Below are positions 36,230-44,738 of a stretch of DNA of 64,000 nucleotides, one piece after another. A program made the position numbers and the translations under genes. The stretch's first letter is position 1; each line of letters opens with the position of its first letter. The stretch comes from an uncultured Lactobacillus sp. Its GTDB lineage: Bacteria; Bacillota; Bacilli; Lactobacillales; Lactobacillaceae. The stretch spans positions 1 to 64,000 of the forward strand of contig NZ_CARBVX010000009.1 in the NCBI RefSeq assembly GCF_948948975.1, read 5' to 3'. A model generated the notes under the pieces. It saw only the letters and a list, made by a program, of their open reading frames with translations, did no database searches and was not told where the DNA came from.

Positions 36230-37588
36230 TTACTTATCTAAAATAATATTTGGCTTGTTCACGCCAATATTTTTTTGAATTTGTTTAATTTTAATAGCTG
36301 CAAAAATTAATAATATAAAACCAATTGCAACAAAGAAAATGGTACACCACCAAGCAGTTGTAAAGCTGGTAACACCTTTGATGACGCCAAAGAGTGGGGC
36401 ACCAATAGCAAAACCAATTGCATAGGCTAAACTAATGTAACCTAAGTTAACCCCTTGTGCTTTGGCACCAAATAGACTCTTGGCCATGAAAGCAGGTCCA
36501 GACATGTAACTAAAGACCGATAGCCCGCTAGTAAAGGCCCAGCCCATGCCAGCGTATAAGTTAATACGATCTCCATAGGGATGTGTACTGATTAGGATCA
36601 TCATCAAAATAGCGATAATCAACATGATTCCTGCATAAGCCATGGATTTAGCGGTGCCAAATTTATCAAATAAGTAACCGCCGGAAATATTGCCGATAAT
36701 ACCAGCAATCCCGAACACTGAACCAATCATGCCGACTTCCGTTAAGGATAATTTGGTATCTAAAAAGGCTGCATAGTCTTCATTTAAAGAAGCCAGTCCT
36801 AAGCCAATAATTAAAAAACCAATACTAAAGATCCAGAACCACTTCATATGAAGAACTTCTTTACCACTCCAACCTTGAAATTCATGTGCTTTTTTTTGAG
36901 CAGCTTCATGCCGATTCTTTTTAACTTCTTCGGCTGAGGCGAGAACCTCATCTTTCTTAGGAACTCTAATAAAAGCGGCAATAATTAGACCAACAACTAA
37001 AAGAGCAACGGCAAAAATGAAGAATGGAGCCATGGAAGTTAAATGACCAGTCTTGGTATTACCAGTCATAAAGTGCTTCAAAATTGCTTGGGTAATAGGT
37101 TGTAAGAAAATATCACCAATTGATCCCCCACAAAAGGCTAATCCAAGAGCAACACCGCGGCCCTTAAATGGAAACCAGTGATTGATAATCCAAGGAACAC
37201 CTTGACCAGAATAAAAGGTTGAACCAACCATACAAATAATTCCGGCTAAATAGAAACCAGGTAATTTTGTACTAATTCCAAAAATTACATATGCTCCGGC
37301 TGAAAGGCAAATACCAATCAAATACAAAATTTTAAAATTAACTTTTTGTAAAGCTTTACCAACCATTGGTGAAACTAGAGACCCTACGACAGCCCCAAAA
37401 GTAAAAATTAATGTATAAGAAGCTAATGTAAAGTGAAAAGTATTAACCAGAGGGTGAACAAATAAAGGTTGAATTAATTGAGCAATTCCGTAAGGAATAG
37501 CTTGAGTTAACATACAGAGAAATACCATAAAGTATTTGTAGCCTTTACTGACCACCTTGTGCCTATCGCTTGGTAGATCGTTTGACAT
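36230..37588 (-). CDS. cbsT1: conjugated bile salt transporter, MFS (OFA family), first copy
   Basis: This 452-aa, 12-helix MFS permease is the tandem paralogue of cbsT2, with the same N-terminal GYKYFMVFLCML, the GQGVPWIINHWFPFKGRG motif and a shorter charged central loop (KKNRHEAAQKKAHEF). It is first in the three-gene bile operon, 23 bp before cbsT2. Sequence divergence between the two copies in the loop and in the C-terminal tail suggests functional specialisation after duplication. The promoter should lie within 37589-37770; no operator was recognised. Confidence 0.88.
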   Translation of the reverse strand: MSNDLPSDRHKVVSKGYKYFMVFLCMLTQAIPYGIAQLIQPLFVHPLVNTFHFTLASYTLIFTFGAVVGSLVSPMVGKALQKVNFKILYLIGICLSAGAYVIFGISTKLPGFYLAGIICMVGSTFYSGQGVPWIINHWFPFKGRGVALGLAFCGGSIGDIFLQPITQAILKHFMTGNTKTGHLTSMAPFFIFAVALLVVGLIIAAFIRVPKKDEVLASAEEVKKNRHEAAQKKAHEFQGWSGKEVLHMKWFWIFSIGFLIIGLGLASLNEDYAAFLDTKLSLTEVGMIGSVFGIAGIIGNISGGYLFDKFGTAKSMAYAGIMLIIAILMMILISTHPYGDRINLYAGMGWAFTSGLSVFSYMSGPAFMAKSLFGAKAQGVNLGYISLAYAIGFAIGAPLFGVIKGVTSFTTAWWCTIFFVAIGFILLIFAAIKIKQIQKNIGVNKPNIILDK

Positions 37589-37774
37589 CGTATCTCTCTT
37601 CTTTCTGATAAAATACTATTAACTTTATAACTTAAATATTATTAAACACGTGAGCTTTGACTATAGCCACTTATATTGTGGTCTACTTAATTGAGTAAAT
37701 CAAAAATAACGACTTATTATGTTATTTAATAAATATGATACAATACTTCGGCAAATGATCATGATAAAAACATT

Positions 37775-37827
37775 AAAAAAGATTGATGTTCTTAGCTTTG
37801 TATAGCATTAGTACATCAATCTTTTGT
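37775..37827 (-). terminator. terminator of the glycolipid-type gene cluster
   Basis: AAAAGATTGATGT / ACATCAATCTTTT, loop of about 23 bases, lies just downstream of the minus-strand acyltransferase gene and ends in a T run on that strand. Confidence 0.8.
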
Positions 37828-37865
37828 TTAAATATTTATTTTTTTACATAACCTGCAATGTCGTC

Positions 37866-38696
37866 TTAGTCGAAATCATAGTTTAATTTCTTACCATAGG
37901 CTTTTTCATAAGCCTTTTTCTTTTGCATGTAATCAATGTCCCGCATTCTTTTTGCGTTTTGATCAACTGTCAGACGATCCACTGGGTAGATTGTTGGTAA
38001 GACATGAAGAATATAGCGAGTCTTATGAAATTCCCTACTATTTTTTTCCATTTCTGGAAGATCTTGAATTTCCACAAAGCAGGAGATAATCGGCACTTTA
38101 GCCTTAGCCGCATAGTAATAAGCACCTTTTTGAAGGGGACGAGGCTTGCGGTAGTTATACCACATTTCTTGTTCAGGGTAGATTAAGACCCATCCCTTTT
38201 TATCAAAGACTTTCTGCAAGTGCTTTGGAAATTCCCGTCCTAAATATTGGTAGCTCTGAACAATAGGAATAGCATTGATGTTATTCATTAAAAAGCCAAA
38301 GAAACCAGGTAACTTTAGGTTAGAGTCTTCAATTACAACATAGAGCTTTTTATGGCAACGATTGGCTAATTTCTTAATTGGCAGGCTATCAGTCTGCTTA
38401 AAGTGATTAGTTGTTACAATTGCGCCATATTTAGGTCCTTGAGCTCTTTGCTTGTTTTTGATTTGTGTATGAGCCATTAAAACTAAAGTATCAATATTGA
38501 TAATAGTTTGGGCGATAATGTTTTTAAATTTATGGCTCAGCTTTTTTTGTTGTTCCCAATAATCGTTGACTAACTTAATTCTTTCACTTTTAGTGAGAAT
38601 TGGATCTCCTAATTCAACTTTAGCGTGCATTTTGCCTTTTTTAACGGCTGCTTTGATGTTTTCAATAACTTGTGCACGATTTTCGCCAATAATCAT
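37866..38696 (-). CDS. PlsC-type acyltransferase (lysophospholipid/glycolipid)
   Basis: The 276-aa protein has the acyltransferase motif NHFKQTDS (His and Asp of the NHx4D box), FGFLMNNINAIPIVQ, a second motif YPEQEMWYNYRKPRPLQKGAYYYAAKAKVPI and a long basic N-terminal extension. It overlaps the deleted glycosyltransferase by 4 bp and lies in the same direction as two glycosyltransferase-8 genes and a second acyltransferase, which suggests acylation of a glycolipid or of a glycan precursor. It is cytoplasmic, with no clear membrane anchor. Confidence 0.82.
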   Translation of the reverse strand: MIIGENRAQVIENIKAAVKKGKMHAKVELGDPILTKSERIKLVNDYWEQQKKLSHKFKNIIAQTIINIDTLVLMAHTQIKNKQRAQGPKYGAIVTTNHFKQTDSLPIKKLANRCHKKLYVVIEDSNLKLPGFFGFLMNNINAIPIVQSYQYLGREFPKHLQKVFDKKGWVLIYPEQEMWYNYRKPRPLQKGAYYYAAKAKVPIISCFVEIQDLPEMEKNSREFHKTRYILHVLPTIYPVDRLTVDQNAKRMRDIDYMQKKKAYEKAYGKKLNYDFD

Positions 38697-39069
38697 AGTT
38701 TAATCCTTTCGCCTTTAGCTTTTACATGAGCCCAATTATTGGGCTCAACGACTGTGCTATCTTCTTTTTCAAGCATGTGACCTAACTTAGCTCGCTCTTC
38801 TCTACTCTCTTCATCGGTATAATTATCTAATTCAGCATGTAAGTCTTCATAGAAGGGCGTCTCTTTAGCGTACTTCCAGAAATAATCTGGGTATTGAACA
38901 TTATTAAAGTGCCATGGCTTAAAGAATAAGTTATAGTGAATCAAGCCTGGTTTAGAAAGGTAACTGTATAGTCATTTTCTGGATTAGAATTCTTAACTAA
39001 TGAATTTAAAGATACTGCAGCATATTTGGTAAAACCATCACTAATACTATAAAAAACTGGAATAGTCAT
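38693..39069 (-). pseudogene. glycosyltransferase family 8, internally deleted
   Basis: Reading from ATG 39069, 42 codons (MTIPVFYSISDGFTKYAAV, then SLNSLVKN) match the start of the GT8 gene at 39082-40038. The frame stops at the junction. In another frame, LIHYNLFFKPWHFNNVQYP and the rest of the protein match the C-terminus of the same neighbour. About 195 codons in between, including the DxD sugar-binding motif, are missing, and the deletion is out of frame. This is therefore the relic of a third tandem GT8 gene. Confidence 0.85.
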
Positions 39070-39081
39070 TTTGATGCCTCT

Positions 39082-40038
39082 TTATATTTTTACGGACGTA
39101 GTCTTTTTAACTTTTGCCCAAGTTACATCTTCATTTTTAATTTCATCGACTTTTTTAATCATCCAATCGAGATCAGCGCGGGCTTTTTTGCGATCTTCAT
39201 CAGTAAAACTGTCCAATTGTTCTTTTAGTTCATCATAGTATGGTGATTTTTTAGCAATATCCCAGAAATATTGACCATATTGAACATCTGCAAAGTGCCA
39301 TGGCTTAAAGAAAAGGTTATAGTGAACAATTTTTGGATCTTTGATTTCATCCATATGTTCATTAGGCATTGCATCCCACTCAAGCGGTAAGTGGTAGATT
39401 TTATCTTCACAGATTTCATTCATATAAGCTTGGTCAGGATCAATATTGTCAAAATGATATTTTTCAATTAAGGAATAAAATTTATCAACAAATTTTTTAT
39501 CTCTAAATTCTTTCATATTGAATAAAATGACACCATTGTTGATGTATTTTTCTGGAGGGAAGATTCCTTGGCATTCTTTAATATAGACTTGGAGCGGCTT
39601 AATAAATCTGATTGACATATCTGGGACACTCGCAAACATGTTATCGCCAATTTCAGTATTATAAAGTTCAGCAATATCAGTACAGATAATTGTGTCGGCA
39701 TCTAAGTAAACAGCCTTATCATATTGGGGGAAAAGATTAGGGATAAAGAGCCGGTAAAAAATAGACATGGTAAAGAATTGTGCTCGTAAATAATTTTCTT
39801 CACTATTGTGAATTGGAGCTACCATTTCGTCATCAATATGGAAAATATTAACGTGAACATTTTCAGTTGAAAGGTCTTCTAGACTCTTTTTATGTTCATC
39901 ACTAATACTTTGGACTAAAAGGGTAATTGTGTAGTCCTTCTTTGGATCAACATGATCAATTAAAGACTGAATAGAAACAGCTGCATAGGGTGTGTAATTA
40001 TCACTGATTGTATAAAAAACTGGAATAGTCATTTTCAA
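39082..40038 (-). CDS. glycosyltransferase family 8
   Basis: The 318-aa protein opens MTIPVFYTISDNYTPYAAVSIQSL and has AVYLDADTIICTDI with the metal-binding DxD motif (about residue 108), YINNGVILFNMKEFR and PDQAYMNEIC. The C-terminal HYNLFFKPWHF supplies the HxxxxKPW-type motif of GT8 enzymes, which transfer glucose or galactose from UDP-sugars with retention. It is cytoplasmic, possibly membrane-associated. It lies 12 bp after the deleted paralogue and 20 bp from the next GT8. Confidence 0.9.
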   Translation of the reverse strand: MKMTIPVFYTISDNYTPYAAVSIQSLIDHVDPKKDYTITLLVQSISDEHKKSLEDLSTENVHVNIFHIDDEMVAPIHNSEENYLRAQFFTMSIFYRLFIPNLFPQYDKAVYLDADTIICTDIAELYNTEIGDNMFASVPDMSIRFIKPLQVYIKECQGIFPPEKYINNGVILFNMKEFRDKKFVDKFYSLIEKYHFDNIDPDQAYMNEICEDKIYHLPLEWDAMPNEHMDEIKDPKIVHYNLFFKPWHFADVQYGQYFWDIAKKSPYYDELKEQLDSFTDEDRKKARADLDWMIKKVDEIKNEDVTWAKVKKTTSVKI

Positions 40039-40058
40039 ACTCCATCTATATATAATAT

Positions 40059-40883
40059 TTAGTGCTGCTTTAAAAGCGGCTTAAGTTCTGTGTACTGCTT
40101 AAGTAAATCATCATATTCATGTAATTTCAAGACGCTATGAACACGTTCTACATCCCAGGGTTTAACTGTTAAAGTGTGGAAGTAGGGTTTAAAGCGAAAG
40201 CTAGTTGTAAAATGTTGGATTTTTGTATCAGGATGGAGCCGGTATTGCTCATTGTAGCAGCGAGGAGCAATTCTTTTTTCAGTCGCAAGTTTATTTAAGG
40301 CAGATTGATCGGGAAGTAGCATTTTTTTATCACTCATTTTCTCCCGAACTTTTGCAAATAATCTTGTCTTTTTAATCTCAGCCATATTTAAAAGCAATAC
40401 TCCTGAGTTAAGGTAATCAAAAGTTTTATGACTGTGAAGATTGTGGAAGAAAAAGCGTCCCCAGAAATCTAAAACGCCAACTAATTCCACGTTAGTTAAG
40501 TCTTGATTGTAGAAGTCACTAATATCATCGCGCACAATAATATCGTCATCTAAGTACAAGATGCGGTCAGGAATTTGCAAAATTTGATCCGCAAATAACC
40601 TAAGCATGGCGTAAGGAGTGAAACGAGTCTCCATGTTAGCACGAGGGGGCTCTTTTTTGAATAATTCAGTACAGTCGATTAATTCAGCGGTATTATTTGG
40701 GGCTTTTTCTTTAATAATTTTTTTGATTAAGTTAAAAGCTTGGTCACTAAAAGCTTCGTATCCTTCTGCCTGCATGGTTAAGATATAAAGGTGCAGAGGA
40801 GCAGAAGTATTTTTTAATAAAGATAGAGTTGCAATTAAAATACCATCTTCGGCGTGAGAATCGCCACAAAACATAATATTCAT
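40059..40883 (-). CDS. glycosyltransferase family 8, second gene
   Basis: The 274-aa protein begins MNIMFCGDSHAEDGILIATLSLL and contains RILYLDDDIIVRDDI with DxD, YLNSGVLLLNMAEIK, LLPDQSALNKLA, and near the C-terminus IQHFTTSFRF and TVKPWDVERV. It is a diverged relative of the neighbour. ATG 40883 is chosen because GGAG lies just upstream (the in-frame TTG at 40895 overlaps it); the ATG starts one base after the acyltransferase stop, implying coupled translation. Confidence 0.88.
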   Translation of the reverse strand: MNIMFCGDSHAEDGILIATLSLLKNTSAPLHLYILTMQAEGYEAFSDQAFNLIKKIIKEKAPNNTAELIDCTELFKKEPPRANMETRFTPYAMLRLFADQILQIPDRILYLDDDIIVRDDISDFYNQDLTNVELVGVLDFWGRFFFHNLHSHKTFDYLNSGVLLLNMAEIKKTRLFAKVREKMSDKKMLLPDQSALNKLATEKRIAPRCYNEQYRLHPDTKIQHFTTSFRFKPYFHTLTVKPWDVERVHSVLKLHEYDDLLKQYTELKPLLKQH

Positions 40884-40884
40884 T

Positions 40885-41661
40885 TTAATCTCCAATTTCT
40901 TGTTTTTGATAGTGATAATATTGATAGCTGCTATTCTTAGATCGCTTTTTTAGTTGCTCGAAGACTTGATCATGGAGCTTTTTTTGTTGCTCTTTTTTGG
41001 TCAAGGTAGAGTCTGGGAAGAAAGGCCCATCAATATAAACAGTGATTTTGGGATGCTTGCCAAATTTGCGTTTTTGATAAGTTGTCGTCATTACAAAACT
41101 TGCTTTATTTGCCTGAACTGGAAAATTAAAGCTGGTTTCTGGAAATGGTCGAATGTCGGTATAGTAAGGCCAGACATGAGCTTCTGGATAGATTACAATG
41201 TGGGCATTTTCTTTAGTTAAGGTTTTAACAGCTTTAAGTAATTTAATAGCTTGCTTAATATTTTTGCCGACTGGTAGACCTCCATAGGGCAGGAGCACTT
41301 TCCCAATAACTGGAATGCCCCAATTTGCTTGATTAGCAATGGCATAGTAATTTTTCCACCCAAATAAGGTTAGGGGCATGAAGACATCATTAATCATTTG
41401 AGTATGGTTTCCGTAAACAAAATATCCTTCATCTTTATATTTAGATAACTTATCCCTACCTATTACTTTGACATGCATTACTCCATAAGTAAAAAGATAA
41501 TCAAATCCGCTAGCTAAAAAACGCATTAGATAATTAAGGGGTGTATGTTTAATGATTTGGTAATTATCGGGCAAGGTAAAGTCTTGCTTTTTACTTTCAA
41601 CAACGTCATCGGTTGTGGAAGTATAGTAGATAGTATGGTGTTTAGATGGCTTAGTATTCAT
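40885..41661 (-). CDS. PlsC-type acyltransferase, cluster head
   Basis: The 258-aa protein has NHTQMIND (NHx4D active site), ANQANWGIPVIGKVLLPYGGLPVG, and YPEAHVWPYYTDIRPFPETSF, the second acyltransferase motif; a hydrophobic segment lies near residues 45-62. It is first in a five-gene minus-strand cluster (acyltransferase, GT8, GT8, deleted GT8, acyltransferase), which points to synthesis of an acylated glycolipid, though no product can be named. Confidence 0.83.
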   Translation of the reverse strand: MNTKPSKHHTIYYTSTTDDVVESKKQDFTLPDNYQIIKHTPLNYLMRFLASGFDYLFTYGVMHVKVIGRDKLSKYKDEGYFVYGNHTQMINDVFMPLTLFGWKNYYAIANQANWGIPVIGKVLLPYGGLPVGKNIKQAIKLLKAVKTLTKENAHIVIYPEAHVWPYYTDIRPFPETSFNFPVQANKASFVMTTTYQKRKFGKHPKITVYIDGPFFPDSTLTKKEQQKKLHDQVFEQLKKRSKNSSYQYYHYQKQEIGD

Positions 41662-41690
41662 GATATTAATTATAGAAAAAATTTAGAAAC

Positions 41691-41722
41691 AAAAAAAGAC
41701 ATCGCAATTACGATGTCTTTTA
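41691..41722 (-). terminator. terminator of the distal tRNA-Lys gene
   Basis: AAAAGACATCG / CGATGTCTTTT with loop CAATTA lies just downstream of the tRNA gene on the minus strand. Confidence 0.85.
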
Positions 41723-41728
41723 AAAATA

Positions 41729-41801
41729 TGGGTGGTCAGGGGATCGAACCCTGGACCCACGGATTAAGAGTCCGTTGCTCTGCCAGCTGAGCTAACCACC
41801 C
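41729..41801 (-). tRNA. tRNA-Lys (anticodon CTT), copy 2
   Basis: A complete 73-base cloverleaf (without CCA) has acceptor arms GGGTGGT / ACCACCC, D arm GCTC..GAGC, anticodon arm ACGGA-CTCTTAA-TCCGT giving anticodon CTT, and T arm CAGGG-TTCGATC-CCCTG. It is identical to the copy 207 bp upstream. Confidence 0.96.
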
Positions 41802-41900
41802 ATTGGATAACCAACAGATACTATTATGCCAAAAAAAAATAAAAATGCAAGAACTTTTTTAGAAAATTGATATAAATTAAAGTGAGGAAAATTAGAAACA

Positions 41901-41927
41901 AAAAAGCATCGCAAATGCGATGCCTTT
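41901..41927 (-). terminator. terminator between the two tRNA-Lys genes
   Basis: AAAGCATCGC / GCGATGCCTTT with loop AAAT, one mismatch, downstream of the proximal tRNA. Confidence 0.75.
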
Positions 41928-41935
41928 CAAAAATA

Positions 41936-42008
41936 TGGGTGGTCAGGGGATCGAACCCTGGACCCACGGATTAAGAGTCCGTTGCTCTGCCAGCTGAGCT
42001 AACCACCC
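41936..42008 (-). tRNA. tRNA-Lys (anticodon CTT), copy 1
   Basis: This 73-base cloverleaf is identical to that at 41729-41801, with anticodon CTT in the loop CTCTTAA. Divergent from walR, with the promoters in the 42009-42133 gap. Confidence 0.96.
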
Positions 42009-42133
42009 ATTGGATAACCAACAAATAGTATTATGCCAGTAAAGTAAATAAAGTGCAAGCTTTTTTTTGCATAAGTTTAAAAAAAGTGGGGAAAACAGTA
42101 TAATAGAGTTATTAATATTGAGGAGGCATCAGT

Positions 42134-42841
42134 ATGCCAAAGAAGATTTTAGTCGTTGACGATGAAAAACCAATTTCTGACATTATTAAATTTAATCTGA
42201 CTAAGGAAGGCTTTGATGTCGACACTGCATACGACGGCGAAGAAGCTGTTAAAAAAGTTGAGGAATATGATCCCGATTTAATGATTCTTGACTTGATGTT
42301 ACCAAAAAAAGACGGCTTAGAGGTTGCGCGTGAAGTGCGCCAAACTCATGATATGCCAATTATTATGGTAACGGCTAAAGACACTGAAATTGACAAGGTG
42401 TTAGGTCTTGAAATGGGAGCAGATGATTATGTTACTAAGCCTTTTTCTAACCGTGAATTAGTTGCTAGAGTAAAGGCAAACTTGCGTAGACGTGACTTGA
42501 CCCAAAAAGCTACTGAAGATGATGAAGATAAGAATATTACCATTGGCAATCTTGTGATTATGCCTGAAGCTTATATGGTTGAAAAAAATGGTGAAAAAAT
42601 TGAATTAACGCATCGTGAATTTGAATTACTTCATTATTTAGCACAGCACATGGGACAAGTAATGACTAGAGAGCATTTACTACAAACTGTTTGGGGCTAT
42701 GACTATTTTGGGGATGTTAGAACTGTAGATGTAACTGTTCGACGCTTACGGGAAAAGGTCGAAGACAATCCAAGTTCACCAACAATTTTAGTTACCAGAC
42801 GTGGAGTAGGATATTACGTTAAAAACCCATCAGATGAATAA
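42134..42841 (+). CDS. walR: essential response regulator WalR (YycF)
   Basis: The 235-aa OmpR-type regulator has receiver residues VVDDEKP, phosphoacceptor Asp in [12 protein letters not shown], Thr in MVTAKD and Lys in VTKPF, then a winged-helix DNA-binding domain ([33 protein letters not shown]). It controls cell-wall hydrolases with WalK. A -10 TATAAT lies at 42099-42104 and the ribosome-binding site GAGGAGG precedes the ATG. A terminator-like hairpin separates it from walK. Confidence 0.97.
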   Translation: MPKKILVVDDEKPISDIIKFNLTKEGFDVDTAYDGEEAVKKVEEYDPDLMILDLMLPKKDGLEVAREVRQTHDMPIIMVTAKDTEIDKVLGLEMGADDYVTKPFSNRELVARVKANLRRRDLTQKATEDDEDKNITIGNLVIMPEAYMVEKNGEKIELTHREFELLHYLAQHMGQVMTREHLLQTVWGYDYFGDVRTVDVTVRRLREKVEDNPSSPTILVTRRGVGYYVKNPSDE

Positions 42842-42846
42842 GGATC

Positions 42847-42877
42847 AAAGTCACTAGTGATAGTGGCTTTTTTTGCA
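42847..42877 (+). terminator. intrinsic terminator/attenuator between walR and walK
   Basis: AAGTCACTA / TAGTGGCTT (one G-U pair), loop GTGA, followed by seven T. The hairpin is complete and lies inside the operon, so it probably reduces transcription into walK relative to walR. Confidence 0.8.
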
Positions 42878-42887
42878 ATTAGGACCA

Positions 42888-44738
42888 ATGAAGAAAACAA
42901 AAAGTGTATTAAATTCTATTAATTTTAAAATCGCAATCATTTTTATGTTGTTATTACTAGCAACGATTGAAGTAGTTGGAGCTTCTTTTACTAGACAACT
43001 TGAACAAAACTCAATTCAGAATTTTGAGTCTTCAATTCAAGTCTCAAACATTATTACCAACCAAATTGCTAGCCAATTGAGTAAGGCAAATAGTAAGAGT
43101 GCCAATCAACAACTGAGCCAGATTATTTCAAATTACAATCTTGGTGATATTAGCCAATTAATGGTGGTGGATAATAAAGGTGTAATTCGAGCTGTTTCAA
43201 ATGTTAATGATCAGAATCGAATTGGACAACGAACCAGTAATGCAGATATAAAAAGCGTGCTTTCAAATGGAAAACAAGTTTCTAAGGTGATTAATGATAA
43301 TGGAAACTATATGGTACAAATCTCGCCGTTAACATCTGCTAATGGAACTAATACGCCTGTTGGTGCGCTTTATGTAAGAGCAAGTTTACAGGGTGTATTC
43401 AATAACTTACGGCAAGTTTCTATTTACTTCTTGATTGCCTCGTTAATTGCGGCTGTCTTAGGTGCAGTAGTTGCCTTAGTAATTTCCCGGGCTATAACTC
43501 GGCCAATTGAAGAAATGCGTAAGCAAGCTTTGCGGGTGGCAAATGGAGATTATTCGGGCCACGTCCGGGTTTACGCCCAAGATGAGCTAGGGCAATTAGC
43601 TGAAGCATTTAACACTTTGTCGGTGCGAATTGAGAGAACTCAAGAGATTTCTGATAGTGAGCGAAGACGGTTAGATAATGTTTTGACTCACATGACAGAT
43701 GGGGTTATTGCGACTGATCGTCACGGAAATATTACTATCATTAATGAAACTGCCTTAGACTTTTTAGGCAAAACTGAAAAAGATGTTATTGGGAAACCAA
43801 TTACTAATTTACTCGGCTTAAAAGATGTTACAATTCAAGATCTCTTAAGCACTCAGCAAGAATTGGTTGTGCGTGTAAATGATAATACAAGAGATGAAAT
43901 GATTTTACATGCTAACTTTTCTTTAATTCAGCGTGTGACTGGCTTCGTTTCAGGTCTAGTTTGTGTTTTGCATGATATTACACAACAGCAAAAAAATGAG
44001 CGGGAACAACAGCAATTTGTATCTAACGTTTCACACGAACTTAGGACTCCATTAACAAGCTTACGAGCTTATGTTGAAGCCTTAAATGATGGTGCATGGA
44101 AAGATCCAAATATTGCACCGCAATTTTTACATGTTATCCAAGACGAAACTGAGCGAATGATTAGAATGATTAATGACCTGCTTAGCTTATCAAGAATGGA
44201 TCGTGGTGTAGCCAAAATGGACTTAGAATGGGTTAACTTAAATGATTTTGTTAACCACGTTCTAAACCGGTTTGATATGATGCTAAAATCTGATACAGAT
44301 AAAACGCATAAAAAGAAGTATTCAATCAAGCGTGAATTTCCTCATCAAGCTTTATGGGTAGAATTTGATACTGATAAGATGATGCAAGTAATCGATAATA
44401 TTATGAACAATGCGATTAAGTATTCACCTGATGGAGGCGTTATAACAGTTCGCCTTCTTCAAGCCCAAAAGCATGTCATCTTAAGTATTTCTGACCAAGG
44501 ATTGGGAATTCCAAGAAAAGACTTAAACAAGATTTTCGATAGATTTTACCGTGTTGATAAGGCTCGTTCTCGTAAGCAAGGCGGAACGGGACTAGGATTA
44601 GCTATTTCTAAAGAAATAGTAGAAGCACACCATGGCCGGATTTGGGCAGATAGTGCTGAAGGTTCCGGATCAACTTTCTACATTTCTTTGCCATATGAAG
44701 CAATTAGTGAGGAAGGAGAAAACTGGGATGAGGTTTAA
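42888..44738 (+). CDS. walK: sensor histidine kinase WalK (YycG)
   Basis: The 616-aa protein has a transmembrane helix (about residues 12-35), an extracellular sensor domain, a second helix (about 175-205), HAMP (RAITRPIEEMRKQALRVANG), PAS (LDNVLTHMTDGVIATDRHGN), the dimerisation box VSNVSHELRTPLTSLRAY with phospho-His, and the ATPase with N-box DNIMNNAIKYSP, G1 DQGLGIP and G2 GGTGLGLAIS. It phosphorylates WalR. ATG 42888 follows AGGA; an upstream TTG is in frame but lacks a site. It overlaps walH by 11 bp. Confidence 0.97.
   Translation: MKKTKSVLNSINFKIAIIFMLLLLATIEVVGASFTRQLEQNSIQNFESSIQVSNIITNQIASQLSKANSKSANQQLSQIISNYNLGDISQLMVVDNKGVIRAVSNVNDQNRIGQRTSNADIKSVLSNGKQVSKVINDNGNYMVQISPLTSANGTNTPVGALYVRASLQGVFNNLRQVSIYFLIASLIAAVLGAVVALVISRAITRPIEEMRKQALRVANGDYSGHVRVYAQDELGQLAEAFNTLSVRIERTQEISDSERRRLDNVLTHMTDGVIATDRHGNITIINETALDFLGKTEKDVIGKPITNLLGLKDVTIQDLLSTQQELVVRVNDNTRDEMILHANFSLIQRVTGFVSGLVCVLHDITQQQKNEREQQQFVSNVSHELRTPLTSLRAYVEALNDGAWKDPNIAPQFLHVIQDETERMIRMINDLLSLSRMDRGVAKMDLEWVNLNDFVNHVLNRFDMMLKSDTDKTHKKKYSIKREFPHQALWVEFDTDKMMQVIDNIMNNAIKYSPDGGVITVRLLQAQKHVILSISDQGLGIPRKDLNKIFDRFYRVDKARSRKQGGTGLGLAISKEIVEAHHGRIWADSAEGSGSTFYISLPYEAISEEGENWDEV

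Larger units (their letters stand above)
41729..42042 (-). repeat. tandem duplication of tRNA-Lys unit, period 207 bp
   Basis: The two tRNA genes, the bases right before and after them (AAAAATATGGG and CATTGGATAACCAACA) and a downstream hairpin recur with a 207-base period. The terminator hairpins are similar in form but differ in sequence (GACATCG versus GCATCGC stems). Confidence 0.85.

Noticed and set aside
41545..41790. Plus-strand frame containing GIEPWTHGLRV at the tRNA
   Set aside because: It is simply the translated complement of tRNA-Lys, a frequent false gene in databases.
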